This document shows positions 1 to 12,640 of a stretch of 64,000 nt of DNA, in pieces. The position numbers and the translations under genes were made by a program. This DNA comes from Megamerina dolium. Its lineage: Eukaryota > Arthropoda > Insecta > Diptera > Megamerinidae. The stretch is taken from NCBI GenBank assembly GCA_963854835.1, contig OY978526.1, forward strand, positions 64,271,765 to 64,335,764, written 5' to 3'. Position 1 is the first letter of the stretch. Every line of letters starts with the position of its first letter. Under the pieces are notes generated by a model that saw only the letters and a list, made by a program, of their open reading frames with translations, was not told where the DNA came from and made no database searches.

Positions 1-760
1 ACTTGAGATCTTTATAGATTCGTGGAAAAATTACATTCAGAAGCATTAGTTTGTACGGGAAGTATGATTTGTCCAGATTTGCCTAATTTTCGACCATGTC
101 TACTAATTAGTAAGTATAAAGCATGTCCCGCGTTTTAGCTTCATCCCTTTATGCATATTATCGTCCTCCAAGTGTGAAATCATCCCTTCGACAACATACT
201 TTGTATGGGGACTAAACGTGGGTTTTTATATAAATACGACCATCATCTATTATATTTAATCAGTGAACACATTGATTTTAAGTACCAAGCTTTAGTTCGA
301 TGGCTTTATATTTTCGTACGCAAAGTGGGAAAACACATAATTTAAAATACACTTTTATATCTCTGATTACGCCCATCGTCAAATATATTTATTTTATGAC
401 CAAAATTTATTTTATATACCAAATTTTTTACATAAATTTGAAAAACACTTGCTACAACATACTTTTCTGTGGAAAGTAGGTGTAGTTTTTGTCAGATTTT
501 CCCCATTTTGTAGCACTTTGGACTGTATTAGCATGTAGTAGTATGTATTAGCAAATTTTATTACATGCACCGTTTCATGTTTCAACCGAGTAGTTTTATG
601 TTTTTGTGTGAAAACATACGACACATTCGACAACATGCCATTATATGGGAGATAGGCGCAGTTTTCATTCGATTTCATCGATTCTCAAAAACGTTTGTCC
701 ATTGGTTAATGTTCAACACAAATTTTCAGCGAAATTGCAAAAGTAGTGCCACCCTGTAGT
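1..760. repeat. Decayed array of roughly 175-bp units
   Basis: No gene is seen. Similar phrases recur near 45, 190, 450 and 625: a short 'tatgggga/agataggcgcag/ggtgtagttttt' core followed by 'gatttnncccattttc'. The spacing is about 175-260 bp. The units are too diverged to align exactly by eye. They resemble the 'tatgggag...gggcgtgg' cores in the better preserved array at 9835-10505. This is most likely an old tandem repeat or transposon-derived satellite. Confidence 0.4.
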
Positions 761-2014
761 TAGTATATTTTTCGTATTAAGACATAGGATACATACAATA
801 TGTAGACACTCCACTTGCTTTGAGTAAATATCAAATCTTAGAGCATGTTACGAATTTTATGTATTCAATATTAAAACGGATTTTGTATAATAATACTTTA
901 CATGGATATGTATGTGTGTTCGTGTACGTGTATTGTAATTTCTGTTTATTTAAATTTCTATGATAATGTCTACATTAGGCAAAGATTTATTTACACACAT
1001 ACAAGTACATATATTGTAGTAAAACATACAAGTAATAAGCAAATAAATAAATAAAATGAATTTTTGTAGTCGTGTATAAAATAAATAATTTATTGCAATA
1101 TATCTTATTCAAAGCATATCATCCTATTGGGAATTGCATAACGCAATTCAGCTATATCTCAGTAGGGTGAGTAGAGCTTTGGAATTAAATATTCACTGGA
1201 GAAAATAAAATATTGTGAATTTATTTTATTTCATATTATATTATTTGCTTATCTCTTTTGCAAAAGTTGTATATGAATCCATACATCAATAAATAAATAT
1301 GAAACCTACATATTATTTGGATTTGTTCAAATTCGCATGAAAATATAATTTTGAAACAAAGTTCCCAAGGATGCCGATTACGAGTATTTTTCTGGTAAAC
1401 TTAATATGTTTGTGTATTTGAAATATTGTACATCTCTCAAACAGTAATTCGTTATTTCATTATTATAACTTATTTATTATTGATATTTCGTCCAAAGGCA
1501 ACGCATATTGATATGCGCTGAATGGTTAAAAATTAATTAAATTTAATAGAATGATAACGCAAACACGTGAACAAAGAGAAATGGGTTTGTTGAAACATTG
1601 AAAATCTATTATAAATTATGGAATGAAATTGTATAATAAATTGCCAATAAAAGTCAGAAACTCACATAATATAATTGTTTGATAAAAATCGAGTAAAATT
1701 ATTATATTACATTATCAAATTTTAACTTTAAATAAAATTGAAAATACTGCAATAGAACAGTGATCCGATGCAGAGCATATGTATATCAGATCGCTATCCA
1801 CCGTTATCGGTAAGCTGTAAACAATACTATCTGTGTCAGTTTCTCACTTCTATGTGGTCACGTAGCTGATGGCAACTTAAGTTATCTCAGAAATACTATA
1901 ATATACCTTTTCATACAAAATTTATGTTTTCTGAGAAAAACCAACAAATCTATTTTTTTGTTATCGTAATAAGGAAAAACAAAAATCAAAGGGGCTTGGT
2001 TACACATTACACTG
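761..2014. other. AT-rich non-coding DNA
   Basis: No open frame with coding character, RNA gene or clear repeat is visible. The stretch has many short A/T runs and looks like ordinary fly intergenic or intronic sequence. Confidence 0.5.
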
Positions 2015-2433
2015 CAAAGGGCAGTGAATCGGGGAGGGCTCTCAGTCTAGGACAAATGACTCTAAGCTGGTTGACTGCATTAATAACTGGGCATGGCAAT
2101 TTCAGGTACCACCTCAGCAAGATGGGTCTTGTTGATGGGGAGGATGCTGATATTTGCAGATCATGCATGGAAGAGGCAGAGACAGCGGCGAACATAGTGT
2201 GCCAGTGTCCTGCATTGGCAAGCATGAGGATGTCCACACTGGGTCGCCAATTTATTGATGAACTCGAAATGTGGAACATACCCCACAAAGACATGCTTGA
2301 AATAACGCGTGATGTTATTATGAGGAAGGAAGTAGAAGAATTCTGCAATCGAACAAATAATTAACACACGGTTTGAGGGACGAAAAGGGACCCATATAAG
2401 TGGTCAGATTCAGCTAATCCCTAAAATATATAT
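2015..2433 (+). mobile_element. 5'-truncated LOA-type LINE 3' end
   Basis: The sequence is nearly identical to the end of the LOA-type element at 14714-15077 plus 15446-15511. It encodes the C-terminal zinc-knuckle region of ORF2 up to the stop at 2362-2364, with a CxxC...H...C pattern (CRSCMEEAETAANIVCQC). A 3' UTR follows, ending in 'ctaatccctaaaatatatata'. The copy is 5'-truncated, as expected for a dead-on-arrival LINE insertion, and it lacks the SINE present in the 15-kb copy. A 10-bp inverted repeat (aaaggggctt at 1988-1997, aagccccttt at 2434-2443) flanks it; a target duplication was not found. Confidence 0.85.
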
Positions 2434-2449
2434 AAGCCCCTTTAGTTGT

Positions 2450-2990
2450 TTTTTTTTTTCTCAACATTTCTTCTCAATATACTTACCCTTTAGCTGCATC
2501 TATAAGAGAAGCTATTCTAAAAAGGGTTTCGTTATTTATAAATTCCGTTAAAACTCTTAGAGCACTTCTGATAAGGAAAAATGTAACACCGACTCCATGT
2601 TTACTATTTAACATTTTTACTTAACATACTTACATCCTAACTATACTCCTTAGTGGTGCTTCTCTATGAGATGGAGCTAATGCACTGAATCATTTATATA
2701 AATAAAGATTATCGCCCATGGATGGGAAAAATGTATTACCCGCATCCACTAGTTTTTTTTTTTAACATACATACTTATCATCTACCGCAATATTTTTTTT
2801 CCTAAACATACTACCTCTTAGAGAGACTCCTCTATAAAACTTACATTTCTATATATTGAATGGCCGACCCACATTATTTTTTACTACTCAACATTTTTTC
2901 TGAACATACCTTCTCCACAGGGTGGCTTCCATACAAAATGAATTGAAAATCATCTAAAAATCGACAAATATCCCATAATTAACCAGGAAT
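2450..2990. repeat. Degenerate dispersed repeat, several units
   Basis: About four diverged units share the order 'caacatttnttctnaacatac...ctc...gagnngcttccatacaaaatga'. Related pieces occur at about 4840-5095, 7010-7290 and 17050-17110. No coding content is seen. This is probably an old transposon-derived repeat family, and its boundaries are approximate. Confidence 0.4.
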
Positions 2991-4113
2991 CACCCCTAAA
3001 GTGCTGAAATAAGTGACCAAAATTGATATTGCATGACAGTACAAGGAGCATTGATAAACCAATACAATCTTATCGAAATTTTTTAAAAAAATATACGCAG
3101 TTTTACTTCCAATGTGAAGCGACATTTTCTTTTTTCATAAATTCATAAAATCATAAATTCTTAGCTATACGCTAAGACATTGTAAAGTGGTGTGAAATGT
3201 AGCATATATACATATGTTCAGGCATGTTGCTGTTAATGTAAATTGTATGAAAAAATATACAAAATTCGTTAATTTTTAATTTCTTTTAAGTAAATATCAG
3301 CTAAGAACTTACCTCTTTGCTGCTTAATTTGATGATCAATTAAAATTTTGAAAAAATTATTTTTAATATATTCAGCATTTCTGTTATACAACAGTTCACT
3401 TCGATGTATGACGAGTTGGAATTATAAGAATTGCCCCGGCTGCTCTAAAAAGCATCAACTACGCACATTTTACTTGCATATATTATATACAAATGTTCCA
3501 TTCGTTTGAGTACATATAACATGATAGTGTACCAAAGCAAACAGTATTGATTTTAAAATTTTATAATAACATGACCATATTTCCTTAGAGTTTTCTTTAC
3601 AAACATTGAAATACAATAATATTACTAAATAAATTTAATAAAAATATTGCTTTTGGCAATATTCAAAATTATTACGAATTGCATGTGAGACGAAATGTGA
3701 ATTACTTAAAAGAAATAAATATGCTCGACCTATTTTTTTCAACTTTATTTAAATTTTGTGTGTATTTTTTTAAAGAATCTAATTTAATTATTTTAAGTTA
3801 TTCCGGTATATATTAGTAACCACAATTATAATATGTACTACTGATAAAAGTAATCATAATAAATAGAACAAATAAAAATATAAGAAAATATTCATAAAAT
3901 GATAATATCCTATGTACTGTTAATAATAGTTATAATTAATTTTTGACTTCCGTCTAACAGACTACAACGGCAAATAACCGCAATATAATACAGTGATGAA
4001 TAGAAAAAATTGTATGAAATATCACAACAAGTATGTCCTTATATATGTCTTGCTATTAATATAGACTCATAATCAAATGAGTGTACTTTACAGTTTTGTA
4101 CAATAGCTCCATC
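2991..4113. other. AT-rich non-coding DNA
   Basis: The stretch is strongly AT-rich with no supported gene, RNA or terminal-repeat structure. Confidence 0.5.
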
Positions 4114-4144
4114 GCTCTCTCTCTCTATCTCTCTCTCTCTCTCT
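4114..4144. repeat. (CT)n microsatellite
   Basis: An almost pure CT dinucleotide run of about 31 bases, broken by a single 'ta' step. Confidence 0.9.
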
Positions 4145-7100
4145 AATTTGTTGATACTCTGTCGAAAAGCATCTCAAACAAATAATTACATATCATTTGT
4201 TCGCCTGCCACTTTCTTACTTTCTCACTCTCACACTCACTCCTCTCCCACCCACGCTAAGTTATTTTACATTTGTTTGTTATTCTTTTATTATTTTTTTG
4301 TTTCCATTTCATCCAAATAAAAACAATGTCATGCACATGCAGACACAAAAAATAAATGCTCATATTATGTTGAAGATGCTCATGAGCATCATATTCGTAC
4401 TTAAATGCGTACATATCATATACCTACATACAATATGTATGAACACAAGTACCTACCTTAAGGTGGCTCAAATTAGACGGAGAAATATTTATGGCTTAAT
4501 GCAGAACATGAAAATTGGATAATTTTAAGCATTTTTCCCGCCCCAATAAAGCAAAAAAGTGGCTATACGGTAAAACATGTTTGTAAAAAATTTTGGTTTA
4601 CAAGTCTTCTCTCTAATGGCGATTCCTACACAGTTTTTAGATTAGTTGGTGATTTCAGGTCATTTTAGGTTCATTTTGTATGAGAGACCCCTTAATGGGT
4701 GCAGTTAGGATGTCAGTGTGTTGCTGACGGTGATCCTGTAGGGTCACCTAGTTAGCGTTATTTTATAAAATTAGATCCCAAGGCTCGCAAGATGGCTTTT
4801 GAAGAATGAAATATATTATTCATTTTTATTTCGTAATTTTTCCTTTCAACATACTGATAGCCAATCTCTACCCATTAAGGAAGTTCCCATATTAAAACAC
4901 CTAAAAATCGACAAACAAACCCATAGTTGCTTAGTACTCTCCTCTAGATGGATGCAATGTAAAGCCAGCCCTTTCCTTTGTAATATTTCTTCTGAGCATG
5001 CCGACCCTTTATCTGCTCTCCTTATGAGGCTCCCTTTTAAAGTTGATATTTTTAGAGTGGCTGAGACAATCAAAATAGAAAAATTGGTTACCTAAACTGT
5101 GTTTTTTATTTTTTATTTAAACAAATTCTAAAAATGCACCAGATTGTGTTTTGATTTTTATTGAACCCCACAGTTAAAAATTTGACTCACCTTAACCTAC
5201 ATACTCGTACTAGTCCTATTCATACAAATTGAATGTTAGTCATACGCCCTGTATACCCTCATTTCATCAAGTGTAATTGTACAAGTGTTCTGGCAATTTA
5301 CTTAAAGAACAGCAATAAACGATGGTAGGAGAAATCACAGCACAGCAAGAGTGGCGCATTAAAGATGGGGAAGAGTGGAAAAGACACCAGCGAGATGATG
5401 GGAATTGTGCATATTTAAGTTTGGGTTGTGTTAAAAATGTAATACCCATATTATGTACTTATATTTGTGTAAGAGCAAATGAAAAAAATATATAAAAAAA
5501 TTAAATAAAAACAAACAAGAGCAAAAGAATGCAGAGAGTGAAAAAATAAAATAAACCAAAACAGAACAAAGCAAAAAAATAAAATAAACGCAAATTAAAT
5601 TCATTGATTATGCAAGAGATGTGCTTTAGCTAATTTATATGTGACAGCTACGAGTAAATACCAAACAACCAACGTACGAACGAACCAAGTTTATAGAGAA
5701 TACAAACAATAACAATTAGAATGTTAGGAAAATGAGAAAATAACAACTACCACGCACATACGTGCATGCACACAAAACAAAGATAAATTAATTATTTTAT
5801 CGGTCATTGTGATTATGTATTAACGAACTGATACATACACACAAACACACAAATATGCATAACCTCATTTAACGAATTGTCTATATATTTTTTCTATTTT
5901 GTGTCTCTTTTATTTTGGTTACTAATAAACAGACGGAAACAGAAAAATACAGATGTGAAACAAAATAATGATAGGGCGTGGCAATTTTAATTTAATTAAT
6001 TAATTGCTTGTAGTTGTATGTGTGTGTGTGTGTACAAATGTTGAAATTACATTGTACTAAAATTAAAATGTTCATAAAATGGTAGTATTTGATTAAAATT
6101 AATTGACAACAATTATTGAGTGAAAATAGCATTGTGCCAGATTTTTATATGTACATTCCAATTATAGGTACCCATAAATATTAATTAGTACAACCTAGAT
6201 TTTTGAAAAAATAATATAAAATTGTATGTTAAGCGAAATATGGCATTTTAAATATGATAAACCTTGAAGTGGACAAGTAGAAAGGCTTCGTTTGATTTAG
6301 CCCAATTTACATACACTAAATGAACTAAAATTAACTTTCTTTCGTAATTGTATGGAAAATATTTAACATGAACGATTTTTAACCAAAACAATTTACACTA
6401 AACTTTAACTTATATTTCCTGTAAGATATACCACCAAGAAACATAAATTCTTACATAAATTTATAAAATGTAGAATTTAAATACATATTACACAAGAATT
6501 ATATTATCAACACTATGAATTCGATTCTAAATAATGATTATATCATCATGACTCATTTAAATATTTTCCAAATTGTAAATAAATATTGAAATAAACAATG
6601 TATAGGTGCAAAAACAAAGCCGCTTATCGCTAGTGAATAAAGCTAATGTTAAAGTTCATGAATATATGTATAAATAGAATTTTATATTGTACATTAGGTT
6701 GGATCAAATTCAGAAATATAAAAATTTTATTATTTCAAAAGAAGTAAACATAAATTCTAGATTTGCACCCTGCTACCTTTCAATTCTCACAACACCATCA
6801 ATTTATTAGGGAAGTCCCTAAATGTTAGAGATATGTTGGCGAGAAATTATTAACACCGCTCTCCGATTGGTTACCAAGCAACTGTGGGGTAATCTGAATA
6901 GTTTTAGTTGCTTTTTCTTATTTTTGTATAGTAGCTCCCATGAGCCCAAAACATGAATGGAAGTCGGTGGCGGTGGAAGCAAATTTTATAAAAGGTAAGG
7001 TAGCATTCATTCATTATTGCTCGTCAACATTTTCCTAAACTTATTTGCTCAATATTTTCGCTGCTTAGGTGAGCTTACCTATAAAATCAACATAAAAATG

Positions 7101-8209
7101 CCATAAATATTTACCATTTCATCCATAGAGCGAAGAAAAGTCTGATCATCCCCGAATAATTTTTTCTCTGCATTATTTTTTTCAAACATACCTATCTCCA
7201 CTTCTTAAAAGAGCGTCCATACAAAACGAACCCAAGATCATCTGAAATTGTCAAATAGCACCCTAGGACTGACATCCATTAATTTCCAGCATTTCATTCA
7301 AACAAACATACACCGTATCTCTTGCTCTTAATGGGACAAAATGACTGCTAAAATACCTGAAAAACGAAAAATTTACCCATATCAGCCTACAGCCTGTATT
7401 TTCTTTTTGCTTTCTTGAGAAGAAATGTTACAAATTATCTAAATTGTAAATTTTTCGCCGAGTCAAATAGTGAAATGGTGTTCCATGCAATTTGAACCAC
7501 CTGAACATACATTTATATTTATATATTGTATTTATACCAACACACATAGTAGCACACTTGTATATTTATTTATGTATTCCATGAAAATGAAGAACCGAAA
7601 GCCTTAAAAATACACATTTGTATGTAAATATGTCGCTGAAACAATGGGCTAAATATACGAGTAAGCGATCATTGAAGGGCACCAAGTAAAGCAACGCATT
7701 TTTTAGTTTTATTAATGAATTTGCAACAAAAAAAAAAACAATCAAATAAAAAATAACACAATGTCCCATTCAGCAAAATTGAGGACAAGAGATATGAATC
7801 GAAGAACAGATTATATGTGGAAAGGGATGTGGAACCGAGTAGGTACTTTAATATGTATGCATCAGCGTGGGAGAGTAAGGTTTTTATTTTGCTTCATTAT
7901 TATTCTTATTATTTTTATTATTATAAAATCATTATATTATTTCGTTGCCTTCTTTTATATATTTCTAAATTTATGAGAATAACATGCCGACGACGCAACA
8001 CATCCGTAAGAATAAAAATGCGATAAAAGGGAGAAAAAAATCGACAACAAAAATACTTATTTATACATTTTCATATTTGCTGCTGTACATATCTCTGTTA
8101 TTGTTGTTTTTATTTTTGTTACGCACTCATATGGCTCTCAGGAGTTGGCAATTGAAAAAATGTGAAATGGCTAAAATCATTGTTTTCTGTTTGAGAAATT
8201 TTCACTTAC
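4145..8209. other. AT-rich non-coding DNA, possible intron
   Basis: No coding sequence is supported. Copies of the degenerate repeat seen at 2450-2990 lie near 4840-5095 and 7010-7290, and a short (TG)n tract lies near 6020. If the minus-strand exon at 8210-8786 is real, its first intron starts at 8209 and runs leftward through this region. No downstream exon could be identified by eye. Confidence 0.4.
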
Positions 8210-8786
8210 CCATTCCTAAAATGACAGCTGCCAGCAATGTTAGAAATAATCTACTCCAAGTATCGTTCCAGCTGCTGTTATAAATACTACTCGTTCTACT
8301 TGTAGTATGTCTTGTGCTAATTCTTGTTCTTGTTCTACCAGTGCTATAATTGCTACTGTTATTGCTGCCCCTGATGCCACCTCGGTTATTTTCGTTACGA
8401 CTATAATTTCTTGTGAGCATTTTATCGCATAAGAATTTCACTTTTCGACAATTCGGTGATGTTCGTATAAGATTATTGGTTGCACTTGAACTCTTTTTAA
8501 GCGCTAGTACTGTTCTTCTGCTATTTCTTTTTGCTACTACTGCTTCTGTTCCTACTGTTTCTATTGCTGCCACTACTGCTGAGTTACTGTTGTTGGCAGT
8601 GTCTGTTGTTGTTATTATTGTGTTAATACCAATGCCACATTTATAGTTGCCAACTATTATCGCTTCTTTTAATGACTTAAGTCCGTTTTTTGTTGTTATT
8701 CTTGTAGTTGATATTGTGGTTTCCGTTTCTACAATTGGTGGTACTACTAATAGCGTATTTAGCTTAGCTTTAACGTTGGGATTCAT
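8210..8786 (-). CDS. Putative first coding exon of a host gene
   Basis: The frame is open for about 192 codons from an ATG at 8786-8784. That ATG sits in a good insect start context (ACACAA before ATG) after a CAA-rich leader. The exon ends at a perfect splice donor, G|GTAAGT, with the intron beginning at 8209; the frame closes four codons later inside the presumed intron. The protein is Thr, Asn, Ser and Arg-rich and of low complexity. It ends with one hydrophobic stretch, SRLFLTLLAAVILGMG (residues about 178-193). That stretch would serve as an internal signal peptide or signal anchor, followed by an ectodomain in later exons. Long Ser/Thr-rich leaders before a hydrophobic segment occur in first exons of some fly surface proteins with large first introns. 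The family is not recognised. The alternative is a chance open frame in trinucleotide-rich DNA. Confidence 0.45.
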
Positions 8787-9344
8787 TTGTGTGGTTGTTG
8801 TTGTTGTTATTGTGATATCATAATTATTTTGAACAATTCTTGTTGTCCATTTGCGTTATATTGTTTTTGTTTTTATAGTTCTTATTATTTTAATTTTGTT
8901 TTCTTTGTTAAAAATGATTCACTTAAAAGAGAGCAATTCAATAAACTGCACATCCTCTTAAAATTTAAAGCTAATAAAAAAATTGTTTGCTGGAGAGTTA
9001 AAAAAAGTTGTGAACTTGTTTGCTGCACTCAAAAAATAAAAAGTTTTATATCAATTAGGTAATTATTATTATTTTTTATTTTTCATTTCTATATAAATTT
9101 TTATATGAATTTTTAATATCCTTAGTTTTTTATGAATTTAATTTTTCTTTTATTTATTCGTTTTTAGTTGTTTTGTTTATTTATAAGTTATTATTTACTT
9201 AAAAAAGTACTTTAAGTATGTCATCACGTATATATGTAATAGCATCTCTTGAGATCGAAGGGCTGTATTTCTTGGAAATATCACGTTTTGTATGGCAAGT
9301 GTCATCTTTAATTTAGTTTTAGCTTACAGTATCACTTACTACAT
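8787..9344. other. Possible 5' leader and upstream region of the minus-strand exon
   Basis: On the minus strand the bases just upstream of the putative ATG are a CAA/ACA-repeat leader, common in fly 5' UTRs. The rest is AT-rich. No TATA box or initiator could be assigned with confidence. Confidence 0.3.
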
Positions 9345-9482
9345 TACAGTAATGAAAAACTATCTTGAAGAAGTGTTGGATGATAAAGCTTAGAAAAAGT
9401 AATCCAACAACACCGGTTTTTTGTTAGGGATCGACTAATATAAAAATACCTATTCACGTGCTGTCTAAATTTAATACACTAA
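9345..9482 (+). repeat. Decayed SINE body fragment
   Basis: It aligns to the body of the tRNA-derived SINE at 15078-15445: 'atgaaaaact', 'aaagcttagaaaaagt', 'gatcgactaatataa' and 'tgctgtctaaatttaatac' come in the same order. The tRNA head and the 3' tail are missing. This is one of the oldest copies in the window. Confidence 0.6.
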
Positions 9483-9529
9483 AATGACCTTACAGTGGGC
9501 TGGGGACGACCAAATTATACCCTGCATAT

Positions 9530-9790
9530 GTACTTACTTACTACTTGCTTATGTGGCCATAACAACCGAATATCGATTTAGGCCGAATATAGCATTCTTC
9601 GCCAGCCATCTCTGTTCTTCGCTAGCTGGCGCCAGTTAGAAATTCCAAGCGCCGTCAGGTTCTCCAATATGTCAATATCGGCTTACAACTCGTACAGCTC
9701 ATGGTTGTACCTTATTCGGTACTCGCCACCAACGCAAATAGGTCCAAAGATCTTGCGTAGGACTTTTCTCTCGAAAACTCTGCATATGTA
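9530..9790 (-). mobile_element. RTE-clade LINE 3' end fragment
   Basis: Reading on the minus strand, it matches the last codons and 3' end of the RTE elements at 48815-52000 and 20905-21610: the IFGPICVGGEYRIRYNHELYEL segment, then GISNWRQL-type codons, then 'tcggttgttatggccacataagcaag'. About 150 bp present at 48930-49085 are missing at about 9668, so this is an internally deleted, 5'-truncated copy. The + strand left edge shows the typical short 3' repeat (ttacttactacttgc). Confidence 0.8.
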
Positions 9791-9834
9791 GAGATATATA
9801 AAAAGTTTGCTCGAATTCCATCCTTTTATTTTAT

Positions 9835-10505
9835 TTCCACTACTTTGTATGAGAGCTACATTAAGCAATAGGCGTGGCTCGCCAATTTTTTGAGAAACAA
9901 TTTTTGCATATAATACTAAACTACGCTCGAAATATAGTTGACTTTGACGAAGTACTATGTAAGTTATGGGGATTTTAAAAGGGATAGTTTAAAGGAAATT
10001 TTTAAGATAATTCCGAGGCTTAGTATGGGAGCTATATAAAAAGTGGGCGTGGCTTACCTCTTTCTTGTAAATGTAATTAATTTTGCAATATTAATCCACA
10101 CCTTAAATTTGGTTGTCCTACGCTGAATAGTTCGTAAGTTATAGCGGTTTAAATTTTTTTAAATTTTCGCCACTTTGTATGGTAGTCCCATTAAGAAGTG
10201 GGCATGGCATGTTGATTTTTAGCCAGATTATTTGCGACTACCATATTAATCTAAATGCCAATTATGGTTATTCTAGACAGAAGAATGCAGACGTTACAGC
10301 TATTTCAATTTAAAAGAAATTCAGGCATTTGGTATGGGGCTACTATAAACAGTGCGCGTGGCACGTCCATTACCTGTAAGTCTGGTTGCACTTACAATAC
10401 TAATCTACGCTGAATAGTGTGTAAATTATGGCGGTTAACATTTTTTTTTTTACTTTCCGCAACTTTGTATGGGAGCAACTATAAAAAGTAGGCGTTTCTA
10501 GAAAG
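9835..10505. repeat. Tandem array of about 150-bp units
   Basis: Five units start with a variant of 'actttgtatgggagc(c)...aaaaagtgggcgtggca', near 9839, 10019, 10170, 10327 and 10460. Most continue with 'ttttgcn..atactaatctacgctgaatagt..gtaagttat.gcggtt'. Spacing is about 135-180 bp and no coding frame is kept. The array sits between an RTE 3' end and a LOA 5' end, and may be a minisatellite or the promoter-like 5' repeats of an element. The function is unknown. Confidence 0.6.
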
Positions 10506-10994
10506 GTTATGTAGCAGTATAATGTAACGCTATGTGCTAAATATTGTTGTCTCAAATGGTATATTAAGTGATTTATAGCAAGTTTAAAATTTGAAAATCC
10601 ACTGAACCCGCCTCGAGGGTGCCGACTGGAAATAGATACCACAGTTTAGCCTGTACGATGTCAGGCGGTATCTAGCTAAGATAAGGGTAAGTTGGTGAGT
10701 GTTTGTTACTCTTTAATAGTACAGCATTCGGCAACGTACTCTTATCATGGTCGGAGGTGAGGGGCTGGATTAAGGTGTTAAGCGATCCGTGCCGGCTGGG
10801 GGCCCCTTTTTCAAATAGCCCAGTCGCTAACGTGATCTTACGGATACCTGACGCCCTCCGTAATAAGTAGCCTTACCTGCGTACTGCGAGTCTCTGCGCA
10901 GGCGGACATTTATTTCTTCGCAAATCGTGGGAACAAGATTGATTCAAAAAACCCAAAAACTGGATCTCGATCCAAAAATCTGGGGGTTCCGGGG

Positions 10995-12573
10995 GTGTTA
11001 ACGGGAGGAACGGCGGACAATAAGGCTTCAGCAGAGGCCGAGCTGTTAGCTGCACCACTCGTTCCCACTTCTGGAACTCAGAACGAAATTCCTGCAATGG
11101 CGGACAGCACTGCCTCATACGAAGTAGTGCTGATTACCACGGCGGGAAAAGTAGTGGAGGGGGTGGCGGAAAATGAGGCTTCCATAGAAGCCAAGCTTTT
11201 AGCCAGCCCAAAATCAATGGCAGCATCTGTCGCGGCGGACGGAACGGGTCTCAGAAGACCTAAGCCGGCGGCTGCGACGGTGTTGAATGAAGAGGACGGT
11301 GTCACCAGGTCGGCAGGAAAGCCGGTTTGGAGGCAGCGTAAAATATCTGGCCGAACATCTGATGGTGTGGACGAAGACGCTCCTAGTGGAGCGGAATCGT
11401 TAGCTTTATCAGGTGTAAGCGAAGAGGATGGAGTCTCCAGAGCAGAGCGAATCCTGTTGAAGAAACGGGAGAAGCAGAAGCTAAAGGACAACGTAAAAAT
11501 GCCATGAAGTCGTCGGAGAAGACCATTGAGCTCTCGGGCCAACTCAGTGGACTTCTGCAAGATGAGTCGACCTTGGAGGTGGAGAACTCGGGGAAGAGGT
11601 TCAGGGGCGATAGCTTCGGAACCACTTTGAAAAGTTCAACGCCTGAGGAGCCACATCCGAAGACGACGGAGGAGCCAATTGAGGTGGATGCTGGGAAGGA
11701 TGGACAACCGTCCCTTGAGAAGGTTGATAATTCTTCCACGCAGACACCAAAAGGGGCAAGTGCTCGGAGAGATGGACGGCCAATTATAAAGGCCGTCAGT
11801 CGCTCCGAAAGGGGCTCGAGGCCCAAGCCTAACACGGGTAGAATAGCTCTGGGAACGACGGGGCAGGGAAATCCGACATCGGGGGGTGATGAGCGGGGTG
11901 GACAATCTGGAAAGATTGTTAACCTGGGCCGAGAGGTCTTGACAGAGCGCCTAAACGTCCGGCTGAAGAGGCAAAGGGCGAGCCCACCAGGGCGAGGAAG
12001 ACTTACGCTCAAGTAGCGGAAGCTGACCTCGTTATGGGAGTCATGGACTTGTCACTAGAGGGGCGTCTGGAGGATACTCATCTGAGTACCTTCAAGGTAT
12101 CTTTGTTGGATGCCATGGATTCCCTTGAAGACGATGTCAATGACATTGGATTTGTCGGCAGGGCAAGGGTGGAGAGCGGATTGATTGTACTAAGGTGCAA
12201 AAATCAGCTATCCAAGCAATGGCTGTGCAAGATAGTGGAGCACCTAACCGGTTTGTGGGAGGGTGCGAAGCTCAAATGTGACAGCCTAACTGCATTGTCG
12301 ACAAAGAGGAAGATGGTGATTGTTGCTCATGGCAATGCTGTGGCCAGCGACATCATCCTCAGAAGGCTGCAGCGCCAGAACGTCTGTGTGAAAGACACTT
12401 CCAAATGGAGTGTTATCCGCACAGAAAGGTTTGGCGAGGCAGAAAGGGCAGGTGTCGTACTCACCGTGCTGTGTCCTAAGGAGGACGCGGAGGTCGTCAG
12501 GATCGCAGGGGGGAGACTCAACTGCGGTCTTGAACAGGCCGTCGTTAAATTCCAGAAAGATGCAGTATGAGCG
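10995..12573 (+). pseudogene. LOA-type ORF1 (Gag-like), frame-broken
   Basis: Three consecutive open stretches in shifting frames (about 10995-11507, 11504-12016, 12034-12570) together make one ORF1. The first two are Glu, Lys, Ser and Pro-rich and low in complexity, as in the N-terminal half of LINE Gag-like proteins. The last (starting MGVMDLSLEGR) is an alpha/beta-looking domain with VNDIGFVGRARVESGLIVLRC-type strands, resembling the DUF4780-like domain of LOA ORF1 proteins. By analogy it binds element RNA. The breaks are near 11505 and 12015. The first open stretch has no ATG at its edge, so the true start is unclear. Confidence 0.6.
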
Positions 12574-12640
12574 GTGCGACGCGGCTCCTGGCGTGGGGCT
12601 AGTGGCAGATTCTGCAAGGAAGAAGCCATTAGGGCGGTAG

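Noticed and set aside
8413..8646. Hydrophobic plus-strand frame
   Set aside because: Shadow of the minus-strand exon at 8210-8786, whose Thr/Asn codons read as Leu/Val on the opposite strand.
12034..12570. Independent host gene
   Set aside because: Its position between a LOA-type ORF1 start and ORF2, and its domain type, mark it as the C-terminal part of the LINE ORF1.
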